The notes beneath the pieces are model-generated. The model was not told the DNA's origin. It did not search any database and saw only the letters and a list, made by a program, of their open reading frames with translations. A stretch of DNA of 64,000 nt from Modestobacter marinus. Lineage in GTDB: Bacteria > Actinomycetota > Actinomycetes > Mycobacteriales > Geodermatophilaceae. Below, piece by piece: positions 27,368-34,332 of this stretch; position 1 is the first letter of the stretch, and every line of letters begins with the position of its first letter. Both the position numbers and the translations under genes were made by a program. The stretch is from assembly GCF_019799945.1 (NCBI RefSeq), contig NZ_JABGCH010000008.1, positions 99,752 through 163,751 of the forward strand, given 5' to 3'.

Positions 27368-27750
27368 GTCTGCTTGCCTCCTCGACCCGCGGGCGCGGGG
27401 GGACGATCAGGTCGGAGCGACCCCGGATCGCCGGGTGAACTTGGGTTCTCCATGGCACCCCCTGTCAGGCAGCTGGCACGACGCTGTCGAAGGGAGGCGA
27501 CGGCCGAACCCTAGGCAGAGCCGTTACCCGCAGTCCACGTCCGTCATCGTTTCGTGACCTGTGCTCAGGACCACCGGCGCGGGCACGGAAACTGCCCGGA
27601 TGGGAGGCCCGACAGCCGCAGGAACTACGGCCCTTCCGGCGACCCACCACAGGGTTCCGCGCGCCGCCCGGACGCCGCGTCCGTCCCGGGTGTGCCACGT
27701 CCTCCGGCTGGGTACCACCGGGGCACGGCCCCCGAGTCGAGGAGACTGAC
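27368..27750. other. Intergenic region, divergent promoters of dppA and csbD-like gene
   Basis: These 383 bases contain no convincing coding frame. The left side should hold the dppA promoter; the right side holds a SigB/SigF-like promoter for the CsbD gene. Confidence 0.6.
27689..27715 (+). promoter_or_regulatory. SigB/SigF-like promoter of the CsbD gene
   Basis: GGTGTG and GGGTAC are separated by 15 bases. GGGTAC is an exact match to the -10 element of SigB-type promoters (GTTT...GGGTAY), and the -35 is imperfect. It lies 35 bases before the CsbD start, and CsbD proteins are classical SigB-regulon members in Bacillus. Confidence 0.45.
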
Positions 27751-27921
27751 ATGAGTGGCATGGACAAGATGAAGAACAAGGCCCAGGAGGTGTCCGGCCA
27801 GGGCAAGGAGAAGGTCGGCGAGGCCACCGGCGACCGCGATCTGCAGGCCGAGGGCAAGAACGACCAGGCCGCCGGCAGCCTGAAGCAGGCCGGCGAGAAG
27901 GTGAAGGACGTCTTCAAGTGA
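27751..27921 (+). CDS. CsbD family stress protein
   Basis: This 56-residue hydrophilic protein has the CsbD pattern: KMKNKAQEVSGQGKEKVGEAT, then DLQAEGKNDQAAGSLKQAGEKVKDVF. CsbD proteins are abundant under general stress but their molecular role is unknown. The ATG follows GAGGAG. It is monocistronic, with a SigB-like promoter before it and a terminator hairpin behind it. Confidence 0.9.
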   Translation: MSGMDKMKNKAQEVSGQGKEKVGEATGDRDLQAEGKNDQAAGSLKQAGEKVKDVFK

Positions 27922-27950
27922 CCCCTGCGGGTCGCTGAACCGGACGTCAC

Positions 27951-27983
27951 GAGCGCCGTCCCCGCCCGCCGGGGACGGCGCTC
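27951..27983 (+). terminator. Terminator of the CsbD gene
   Basis: GAGCGCCGTCCCC and GGGGACGGCGCTC form a perfect 13-base stem with a seven-base loop, 29 bases after the CsbD stop and before the tldD remnant. Confidence 0.8.
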
Positions 27984-28036
27984 GTTGGCTGCGGGGGCTT
28001 GCTCGTGCCGGTGGACGACCCGGCGCAGGATGACCG

Positions 28037-28842
28037 GTGATGACGAGCTCAGCTGCTCCCGTGGACGCCGCGGCCTTCGACGCGGCGGCGGCCGCCGTGG
28101 AGGGCGCCCTGGCCGTGGGGGCCCGGTACGCCGACGCGCGCCTTGTCGACCGGCGCCACGAGTCGATGACCGCGCGATCGCGCAGGCCTCGGCCGCCGTG
28201 CCCGGCGATGGAGCTGGTCGCCGTCCCGCCGGTCCGGGGCGGCTGGGCCAGCGGTGCCGGGAGGGCCCCTTCGCCGTCCCGATCGCCGAGAAGGGCGACC
28301 TGCCCACCGGCGTCACCGGGACCATGCGGGCCGCGGGGGTCGCGGTCGCCGAGGCGCTGTCGCAGGCCTGGGACACCCGGACCGCCCTCGTCTCCAGCGA
28401 GGGCGCGCGGCTGGGGCAGCACATCCGGGAGTGCGGCGCCGGGATGCACTGCCTCACCGTCGGGGACGGCGAGACCCAGCGCCGCTCCTACCCTGCCTTC
28501 CGGGGGCAGTACGGCACCCGCGGCTGGGAGCTGGTGCGCGAGCTCGGCTGGGAGGCGGCCTTCGCCGGCACCTCGTGGCTGGACCTGGACCGGCTGGGGT
28601 CGCTCCGCTTCGGCTCCGAGCTGGTGAACATCACCATCGACCCGACCATCCCCGGTGCGCTGGGCTCGTTCGGCTTCGACGACGAGGGCACCCCGGCCGC
28701 CGCCCGCGACGCGGTGCGCGACGGCGTCTGGGTCGGCGTGCTCGCCGGGGCGGGACTCCGCCGCCGTGGCCGGGCTGGAGTACGCGGCTCGATGCGCGCC
28801 GACGGCTACGCCCGGCTCCCGATGCGGGGGGTCAGTCGGTAG
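28037..28842 (+). pseudogene. tldD: Decayed tldD metalloprotease gene
   Basis: Segments of a TldD/PmbA-family peptidase occur in different frames. First comes an N-terminal GARYADARLVDRRHESMTARS. After a frameshift near 28190 follow REGPFAVPIAEKGDLPTGVTGTMR, RECGAGMH and GDGETQRRSYPAFRGQYGTRG. The frame then runs from WELVREL straight into GWEAAFAGTSWLDLDRLGSL, and finally shifts again near 28745 to RDSAAVAGLEYA. In intact TldD the stretch between WELVRE and GWEAAFAGTSW holds the zinc motif HExxxH; here roughly 80-90 residues are missing. The C-terminal third is also absent. The product cannot be an active protease. Confidence 0.85.
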
Positions 28843-29308
28843 GGATGGGGACGCCGAAGGACCGCCAGGCACTCTCGAGCTCGATCATCTCGGCCACCTG
28901 CGGGGGCATCGTGCCGGCGACGACGTCGGCCAGGGTCACGTTCTCCAGGACCCGCCGGTAGGCCTCGCGGGCCGCGACCCAGACGTTGGCCAGCGGAGCG
29001 GCCGCGCCCGGGTACTCGACCTCCTCGGGCCGCTGGCCGTGCACCTCGGCCAGGAAGCCCTGCTCGACGCGCATGACCCGGGCGATCGAGACCTCCGAGG
29101 GCGGCAGCGCCAGCCGGTAGCCGCCCTCCCGGCCGCGCTGGCTGGTGACCAGCCGGGCGTGCTGCAGGTCCCCGAGGATCGCCTGGAGGAAGCGGGTGGG
29201 GATGTTCTGCGCCTGGGCGATGCGCTCGGAGGTCAGCGAGCCGGGCGCGACGGCCGCCAACTCGACGGCGGCCCGCACGGCGTAGTCGACCCGAGCTGAG
29301 ATGCGCAC
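28832..29308 (-). CDS. Rrf2 family transcriptional regulator
   Basis: The 158-residue regulator has an N-terminal winged helix (MRISARVDYAVRAAVELAAV, LTSERIAQAQNIPTRFLQAIL, then RGREGGYRLALPPSEVSI). It contains no cysteine, so it cannot bind an Fe-S cluster as IscR or NsrR do and is closer to CymR/RsrR-type sulfur regulators without clusters. Its divergent position close to the sulfite-reduction genes makes control of cysteine synthesis a reasonable guess. It starts only 14 bases from the divergent NUDIX-fusion gene and overlaps the tldD remnant by 11 bases. Confidence 0.88.
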   Translation of the reverse strand: MRISARVDYAVRAAVELAAVAPGSLTSERIAQAQNIPTRFLQAILGDLQHARLVTSQRGREGGYRLALPPSEVSIARVMRVEQGFLAEVHGQRPEEVEYPGAAAPLANVWVAAREAYRRVLENVTLADVVAGTMPPQVAEMIELESAWRSFGVPIPTD

Positions 29309-29322
29309 GAGGTCATCCTGCC

Positions 29323-30108
29323 GTGTCTGCGAAGCTGGAACGCGTGTCCCAGCTGAGGTTCACCACGTTGGTGGAGGCCCCGCTGACCGTCGCGTTCGAC
29401 GTCGCCCGCACGCTGGGTCGCCCGTGGCCGCGGCCGTTGCGGGAGGTCGAGTCCGTGCGTCCCTGGAGCGACCGGTACGCCGCGGCACCCGGTGGGGGCC
29501 TCCGCAGCCTGGTGCACACCCGGCACTTCTCGGCCACCGGCGCCGGCACGCTGGTCTCCGAGCAGGTCGACTGGGAGACCGTGGTGCCCGGCCCGCTCGG
29601 CAGCCTGCTGGACCAGACGCTGCTGCGCCGCCGGGTCGTCCGGTCCATGCAGGCGCATCTGGACGCCTTCGCCGCGGCAGCGGCCTCCCGGGCGCTGGAG
29701 GTGACCCAGGTGGTGGGCGCGGCGCTGGTCGACGGCCGGGGCCGGGTGCTGGTCGCCCAGCGCGGCTCGGGGCTGCTGGCCGGGCTGTGGGAGTTCCCCG
29801 GCGGCAAGGTGGAGCCGGGCGAGTCCGACCTGTCGGCGCTGGTCCGGGAGTGCTCCGAGGAACTGGGCGTGCAGGTCCTGCCGCAGGCGTTCCTCGGCGA
29901 GGTGCCGCTGGACGGCGTGGTCGCCGGCGGCACCCCGGGCGCGTCGACGCTGCGGGTGTGGTGGGCCCGGGTGGGCGGCGGCGAGCTCGTCGCCCACGAG
30001 CACACCGACCTGCGCTGGGCGACGGCGGAGGAGCTGGAGGACCTGGACTGGATCCCCGCGGACCGGCCGTTGCTGCCCGCCGTCCGGGACCTCCTCGCCC
30101 GGCTCTGA
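29323..30108 (+). CDS. SRPBCC-NUDIX fusion protein
   Basis: A 261-residue two-domain protein. Residues about 8-125 form an SRPBCC domain (LRFTTLVEAPLTVAFDVART, TLVSEQVDWETVVPGP, ending in a long helix). Residues about 128-258 form a NUDIX hydrolase with the complete Nudix box GKVEPGESDLSALVRECSEELG and VAQRGSGLLAGLWEFPGG, as in MutT/CTP pyrophosphohydrolases. The second domain probably cleanses oxidised or unwanted nucleoside triphosphates; the first may add ligand sensing. GTG at 29344 (SQLRFTT) is an alternative start that removes seven residues. It diverges tightly from the Rrf2 gene. Confidence 0.85.
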   Translation: MSAKLERVSQLRFTTLVEAPLTVAFDVARTLGRPWPRPLREVESVRPWSDRYAAAPGGGLRSLVHTRHFSATGAGTLVSEQVDWETVVPGPLGSLLDQTLLRRRVVRSMQAHLDAFAAAAASRALEVTQVVGAALVDGRGRVLVAQRGSGLLAGLWEFPGGKVEPGESDLSALVRECSEELGVQVLPQAFLGEVPLDGVVAGGTPGASTLRVWWARVGGGELVAHEHTDLRWATAEELEDLDWIPADRPLLPAVRDLLARL

Positions 30109-30155
30109 CCGCCGGACGGGCCCGACCCCTTCCGTCGTGTGGGAGGATGGGCGGC

Positions 30156-30242
30156 GTGACCGACTGCGGAGCCCTCCTCGTGGCCCGCCTGCACGTCGAC
30201 CTGGCGCGGGTCTCCAGCGCTGCGTGTCCCACCGCGCGCTGA
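30156..30242 (+). CDS. Cysteine-attenuation leader peptide
   Basis: This 28-codon ORF reads VTDCGALLVARLHVDLARVS and then SAACPTAR. The core LHVDLxRVSSxAC matches the actinobacterial family of putative leader peptides found before sulfur-assimilation genes. The GTG lies nine bases after GGGAGG. The stop is 87 bases before sirA, with a small hairpin between. The late Cys codon would stall ribosomes when cysteinyl-tRNA is scarce and change folding of the leader. Regulation is inferred from position and motif; the coding potential is directly visible. Confidence 0.75.
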   Translation: MTDCGALLVARLHVDLARVSSAACPTAR

Positions 30243-30256
30243 CCTCGGCCCCCTCC

Positions 30257-30273
30257 GCAGCCCTCTCGGCTGC
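30257..30273 (+). promoter_or_regulatory. Hairpin between leader peptide and sirA
   Basis: GCAGCC and GGCTGC form a six-base stem with a CTCTC loop, 14 bases after the leader-peptide stop. It is a candidate attenuator or ribosome-site-sequestering element; the stem is short and its role is unproven. Confidence 0.4.
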
Positions 30274-30329
30274 TCCGCACCTGGCCGCGTCGCGCACGCC
30301 CGTGCCGGCGCAATTGGAGAAGTACTGAC

Positions 30330-32009
30330 GTGTCCTCCCCCACCCGCACCAGCAACCGGCCCCAGCGCGGACAGGGCCAGTGGGCGCTCGGCTACCGGGA
30401 ACCGCTCAACCCGAACGAGCGGATGAAGAAGGACTCCGACGGCCTGGACGTGCGCCAGCGGATCCTCGACATCTACGCGCACACCGGGTTCGACGGCATC
30501 GACGCCGGCGACCTGCGCGGCCGGATGCGCTGGATGGGCCTCTACACCCAGCGCGCCCAGGGCATCCCCGGCGGCAAGACCGCCGTGCTGGAGCCCGAGG
30601 AGCTCGAGGACTCCTACTTCATGATGCGGGTGCGCATCGACGGCGGGCAGCTGAGCACCGAGCAGCTGCGGGTCATCGGCGGCATCAGCACCGAGTTCGG
30701 CCGGGACGTCGCCGACGTCACCGACCGGCAGAACGTGCAGCTGCACTGGATCCGGATCGAGGACGTGCCGGAGATCTGGCGCCGGCTCGAGTCGATCCGG
30801 CTGTCCACCACCGAGGCCTGCGGTGACGTGCCCCGCGTGATGCTCAACTGCCCGCTGGCCGGGATCCTCGAGGACGAGGTGCTCGACGCCTCCGAGGTGC
30901 TGGCCGAGACCGTGGCGAAGTACATCGGCAACCCGGCGTTCAGCAACCTGCCGCGCAAGTGGAAGACGTCGATGAGCGGCTGCGTCGACCACTGCACCGA
31001 GCCGGAGATCGACGACGTCGCGTTCGTGGGCGTGGTCAACGAGGCCGGCGAGGCCGGCTACGACCTGTGGGTCGGTGGCGGCCTGTCGACCAACCCGATG
31101 TTCGGCAAGCGGATCGGGGTGTTCGTCCGCCCGGACCAGGTCACCGACGTCTGGGCGGGCTGCACCTCGATCTTCCGGGACTACGGCTACCGCCGGTCGC
31201 GCAACCACGCCCGGATCAAGTTCCTGATGGCCGACTGGGGTCCGGAGAAGTTCCGCCAGGTGCTGCAGGACGAGTACCTGCACGCCGAGCTGCCCGACGG
31301 CCCGGCCCCGGCGCCGGCCAAGCACGACCAGCGCGACCACGTGGGCGTGAGCAAGCAGAAGGACGGCGCCAACGCCGTGGGCTTCGCCCTGCGCACCGGC
31401 CGGATCAGCGGCAGCCTGCTCACCCGGATCGCCGACCTGGCCGCCGAGTACGGCACCCGGGGCGGCCGGATCCGGACGACGACGCAGCAGAAGCTGGTCA
31501 TCCTCGACGTCCCCGACGAGCGGGTCGAGGACCTGGTCGCCGCGCTGGCCGAGCACGACCTGCTGGTGCGCCCGAGCGCCTTCCGCCGCGGCACCATGGC
31601 CTGCACCGGGCTGGAGTTCTGCAAGCTCGCGATCGTCGAGACCAAGCAGCACGCGCAGGACCTGTACAACGAGCTCGAGAAGCGGCTGCCGGACTTCGAC
31701 GAGCCGATCGGCATCAACGTCAACGGCTGCCCGAACAGCTGCGCCCGGTTCCAGACCGCCGACATCGGCTTCAAGGGCATGATCGTCCGCAACGCCGCCG
31801 GCGAGAGCGTCGAGGGCTTCCAGGTGCACCTGGGTGGCCACCTCGGCGTCGAGGCGAGCTTCGGCCGCAAGTTCCGCGGCCACAAGATCACCAAGGAAGA
31901 GACGGCCGACTACTGCGAGCGGGTGCTGCGCGGCTACCTCGAGCGTCGCGAGCCCGGCGAGCGGTTCGCCGCCTACGTCTCCCGCGCGGAGGAGGAGTGG
32001 CTGCTGTGA
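30330..32009 (+). CDS. sirA: Ferredoxin-dependent sulfite reductase (SirA/NirA type)
   Basis: The 559-residue siroheme enzyme reduces sulfite to sulfide with ferredoxin electrons. Cluster and siroheme ligands are Cys425-x5-Cys431 (CTGLEFC) and Cys467-x3-Cys471 (NGCPNSC). RWMGLYTQRAQG and VMLNCPLAGI hold the Tyr and Cys that are cross-linked next to the siroheme in the M. tuberculosis NirA structure, favouring sulfite over nitrite. The two ferrodoxin-like half-domains (about 60-130 and 330-400) are in place. Genes for a zinc-ribbon protein and APS reductase follow with overlaps. FdxA encoded in this window is a possible donor. Confidence 0.94.
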   Translation: MSSPTRTSNRPQRGQGQWALGYREPLNPNERMKKDSDGLDVRQRILDIYAHTGFDGIDAGDLRGRMRWMGLYTQRAQGIPGGKTAVLEPEELEDSYFMMRVRIDGGQLSTEQLRVIGGISTEFGRDVADVTDRQNVQLHWIRIEDVPEIWRRLESIRLSTTEACGDVPRVMLNCPLAGILEDEVLDASEVLAETVAKYIGNPAFSNLPRKWKTSMSGCVDHCTEPEIDDVAFVGVVNEAGEAGYDLWVGGGLSTNPMFGKRIGVFVRPDQVTDVWAGCTSIFRDYGYRRSRNHARIKFLMADWGPEKFRQVLQDEYLHAELPDGPAPAPAKHDQRDHVGVSKQKDGANAVGFALRTGRISGSLLTRIADLAAEYGTRGGRIRTTTQQKLVILDVPDERVEDLVAALAEHDLLVRPSAFRRGTMACTGLEFCKLAIVETKQHAQDLYNELEKRLPDFDEPIGINVNGCPNSCARFQTADIGFKGMIVRNAAGESVEGFQVHLGGHLGVEASFGRKFRGHKITKEETADYCERVLRGYLERREPGERFAAYVSRAEEEWLL

Positions 32010-32173
32010 GCGAGCCCACGTCCGGAAGGACCCGAGACCTCCCACCGTTCCACTGCCCGTACTGCGGTGAGGAAGACCTGACGCCGCACGGGGACGACGC
32101 CGCGGGCTGGCACTGCGGCGCCTGCCTGCGGACCTTCACCGTCCGCCTGACCGGAACGGGGGTGCAGCGCTGA
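32006..32173 (+). CDS. Small zinc-ribbon protein between sirA and cysH
   Basis: A 55-residue protein with two CxxC knuckles (FHCPYCGEEDL and WHCGACLRTF), spaced as in a rubredoxin/zinc-ribbon fold. Its GTG overlaps the sirA stop (GTGA), and its TGA overlaps the cysH ATG (TGATG), so it is fully embedded in the sulfur operon. A similar small ORF lies between the same two genes in Streptomyces (SCO6101). The role is unknown; a metal-binding accessory or electron-transfer partner of sulfite or APS reductase is possible. Confidence 0.83.
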   Translation: MSEPTSGRTRDLPPFHCPYCGEEDLTPHGDDAAGWHCGACLRTFTVRLTGTGVQR

Positions 32174-32886
32174 TGACGACCGCCCTCGTCCAGCCGACAC
32201 CGGAGCTGGCCGCCCAGGCCGACGCGCGCCTGGAGGGCATCGCCGACCCGGTCGAGCAGGCCCTGGCCGTGCTCACCTGGGCCGGGGAGACCTTCGGCCA
32301 GGACTTCGCGATCACCTCGAGCATGGCCGACGGGCTGCTGGCCCACCTGGCCAGCCGGGCGATCCCCGGCGTCAACGTCGTGTTCCTCGACACCGGTTAC
32401 CACTTCGCCGAGACGATCGGCACCCGGGACTGGATCGCCGGCGTCCTGCCCATCACGCTGGTCAACGTGACGCCGCCGCACACCGTGGCCGAGCAGGACG
32501 CCGTCCACGGCGCGAAGCTCCACGAGCGCGACCCGGACCTGTGCTGCTCGCTGCGGAAGGTGCAGCCGCTGGCGCGGGTGCTGGCCGGCTTCAGCGCGTG
32601 GGGCTCCGGCGTCCGCCGGGACGAGGCGGCCACCCGGGCGGGCACGAAGGTCGTCGACTGGGACGCCAAGCGCGGCATGGTGAAGGTGAACCCGCTCGCG
32701 GCGTGGACGCAGGACGACGTCGACGCCTACATCGCCGAGCACCAGGTGCCGGTGAACCCGCTGCAGGAGATCGGGTTCGCCTCGATCGGCTGCGCGCCCT
32801 GCACTCGTCCCGTCGCCGCCGGAGAGGACCCGCGCGCCGGACGCTGGGCCGGCCGCGGCAAGACCGAGTGCGGCCTGCACGTCTGA
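32173..32886 (+). CDS. cysH: Assimilatory APS reductase (CysH family)
   Basis: This 237-residue enzyme reduces adenylyl sulfate to sulfite. The four cluster cysteines that mark APS rather than PAPS reductases are present: the Cys124-Cys125 pair (DLCCSLRKVQPL) and Cys207-x2-Cys210 (IGCAPCTRP). The catalytic Cys233 lies in the C-terminal ECGLHV. The PP-loop-like region ITSSMADGLLAHLA binds the nucleotide. The product feeds SirA encoded upstream. The ATG overlaps the zinc-ribbon gene stop by one base. Confidence 0.94.
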   Translation: MTTALVQPTPELAAQADARLEGIADPVEQALAVLTWAGETFGQDFAITSSMADGLLAHLASRAIPGVNVVFLDTGYHFAETIGTRDWIAGVLPITLVNVTPPHTVAEQDAVHGAKLHERDPDLCCSLRKVQPLARVLAGFSAWGSGVRRDEAATRAGTKVVDWDAKRGMVKVNPLAAWTQDDVDAYIAEHQVPVNPLQEIGFASIGCAPCTRPVAAGEDPRAGRWAGRGKTECGLHV

Positions 32887-32902
32887 CGAGCACGATGGGC
32901 GC

Positions 32903-33211
32903 GTGCCCCGCCCACCTCGCCTGTCCCCCGACGCCGTCGCGGACGGCCTGCGCGACCTGCCGCTGTGGTCCGGCGGGCCCGACGGCATCGAGCGCACGGT
33001 GCGGCTGCCCAGCTTCCGGGCCGCCGTGGACGCGGTCGTCGCGATCGCGGACGTGGCCGAGGAGCTCGACCACCACCCCGACCTCGACCTGCGGTGGCGT
33101 TCGCTGCGGGTCGCCGTCGTCACGCACTCGGCCGGCGGCGTCACCGAGCTCGACCTGCGGCTGGCCCGCCGCGTCGACGCACTGTTCCAGCCGATGCCCC
33201 TTCGTGAGTGA
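32903..33211 (+). CDS. Pterin-4a-carbinolamine dehydratase family protein
   Basis: The 102-residue protein matches the PCD/DCoH fold: LPLWSGGPDGIERTVRLPSF, then AIADVAEELDHHPDLDLRW with the catalytic HHP, and VVTHSAGGVTELDLRLAR. PCD enzymes dehydrate 4a-hydroxytetrahydrobiopterin, but actinobacterial members without phenylalanine hydroxylase may act in molybdopterin or other pterin chemistry. It starts 17 bases after cysH and may be read through or have its own leaderless start (CACGAT six bases before the GTG). Confidence 0.86.
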   Translation: MPRPPRLSPDAVADGLRDLPLWSGGPDGIERTVRLPSFRAAVDAVVAIADVAEELDHHPDLDLRWRSLRVAVVTHSAGGVTELDLRLARRVDALFQPMPLRE

Positions 33212-33231
33212 CGCCCCGCGGAGTGACAGAG

Positions 33232-33251
33232 GTTCACCCCATCGGGTGAAC
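33232..33251. promoter_or_regulatory. GTTCACC palindromic operator
   Basis: GTTCACCC-CATC-GGGTGAAC is a perfect eight-base inverted repeat with a four-base centre. A third half-site GTTCACC follows at 33267 and abuts the -10 hexamer of the next gene. The layout (operator overlapping a promoter) suggests repression by an unknown dimeric regulator. Confidence 0.5.
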
Positions 33252-33273
33252 ACGAGGCACCCGAGCGTTCACC

Positions 33274-33279
33274 TACAGT
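33274..33279 (+). promoter_or_regulatory. -10 hexamer TACAGT, leaderless start
   Basis: TACAGT fits TANNNT, ends six bases before the GTG of the membrane-protein gene, and is directly preceded by a GTTCACC half-site. There is no Shine-Dalgarno sequence. Confidence 0.55.
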
Positions 33280-33285
33280 GACCGA

Positions 33286-33975
33286 GTGCGCCGCCGCCCA
33301 GCCATCTCCACCGACCTCCGCACGGGTGCCTGGCCCGTCCTGCCGGCCTGGAAGGCGATCGCCGGCGCCCTGACGATCGGCGTGCTGCTCCTGGCCACCA
33401 TGGTCCTGGCCGCGGTCCGGTTCCACGAGCCGGTGGCCGTCTTCACCCAGGACGGCTCGGCGCTGGGCAACCTGCCGTGGTACTCGGGGTCGGTCAGCCT
33501 GCTCAACGGCATGGTGTGGGCGGTCGTCGCCGGGCTGTCGCTGCTCGTGGCCTGGCTCGAGCCGGAGGACCGCCTCCGGCTGAGCGGCCTGGCGCTGTTC
33601 ACCGGGGTTCTCGCCGCGGACGACGCGCTGCAGCTGCACGAGGTCGCCGGGCCGGACAACGGCATCCCGCAGCCCTGGTTCCTGGCGCTCTACGCCGCCT
33701 CCGGGCTCGTGCTGCTGGCGCTGTTCGTGCTCGGCGGCCGGCCGGGGCCCCTGATCGCCTTCCTCCTCGGGCTCGGCCTGCTCGGGATCTCCGTCGCCTT
33801 CGACGAGGTCGTGAGCCGGCAGATCCTGATCATCGAGGACGGCAGCAAGCTGATGGGCGCGGTCATGTGGCTGGCGGTGCCGGTCATCGTCGCCGGCCGG
33901 CTGCGCCGCGGCCGGGACCTGCCCGCGCCGGTCGCGGACCGCTCAGCCCTCGAGCGGGAGCACCAGCAGGCGTAG
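33286..33975 (+). CDS. Seven-helix-like membrane protein of unknown function
   Basis: The 229-residue protein has about six or seven hydrophobic segments, beginning WKAIAGALTIGVLLLATMVLAAV. Helix 4 holds acidic and His residues (GVLAADDALQLHEVAGPDNG) and a later helix holds VAFDEVVSRQILIIEDGSK. The Asp/Glu/His clusters recur in a pattern that could bind a metal. No family is recognised. It is controlled by its own leaderless promoter under a GTTCACC operator. The 3' end overlaps the convergent DUF3037 gene by 33 bases. Confidence 0.72.
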   Translation: MRRRPAISTDLRTGAWPVLPAWKAIAGALTIGVLLLATMVLAAVRFHEPVAVFTQDGSALGNLPWYSGSVSLLNGMVWAVVAGLSLLVAWLEPEDRLRLSGLALFTGVLAADDALQLHEVAGPDNGIPQPWFLALYAASGLVLLALFVLGGRPGPLIAFLLGLGLLGISVAFDEVVSRQILIIEDGSKLMGAVMWLAVPVIVAGRLRRGRDLPAPVADRSALEREHQQA

Positions 33976-34332
33976 CAGGCGGTCGGCCTCGGCGTCGGGG
34001 TCCGCGGTGAGCCCGGTGTGCACCGGGCCGGGCTGGACGACGGTGCTCCGGGGCGCCGTCAGCCAGCGGAACCGCGACCCCAGCGCCTCCCGCCCGGCGG
34101 CCCCGGCCCCCACGGCGGCCGAGCACACGTCGGCCGCGGCCTGCAGCGCCGCGGAGATCGCCGCAGGGTCGGCGGTCGGGTCCAGGGCCCGCAACCGGTC
34201 GACGTCCAGGTGCACCCGGGAGCCGAGGTAGTCGCGCTGCCGGCAGTACACGAGCACCCCCGCGTTCAGCGACTCCCCCCGGTCGACCCGCGGCACGACC
34301 CGCAGCAGCGCGTACTCGAAGGTGTCCCTCAC
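33943..34332 (-). CDS. DUF3037 family protein
   Basis: A 129-residue protein starting VRDTFEYALLRVVPRVDRGES, with LNAGVLVYCRQRDYLGSRVHLD; this is the DUF3037 signature. The GTG overlaps the stop of the HipA-like kinase gene (GTGA), so the two are a translationally coupled pair. DUF3037 has no known activity, but it repeatedly accompanies HipA-like proteins, suggesting a partner or antagonist of the kinase. Confidence 0.82.
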   Translation of the reverse strand: MRDTFEYALLRVVPRVDRGESLNAGVLVYCRQRDYLGSRVHLDVDRLRALDPTADPAAISAALQAAADVCSAAVGAGAAGREALGSRFRWLTAPRSTVVQPGPVHTGLTADPDAEADRLLRLLVLPLEG

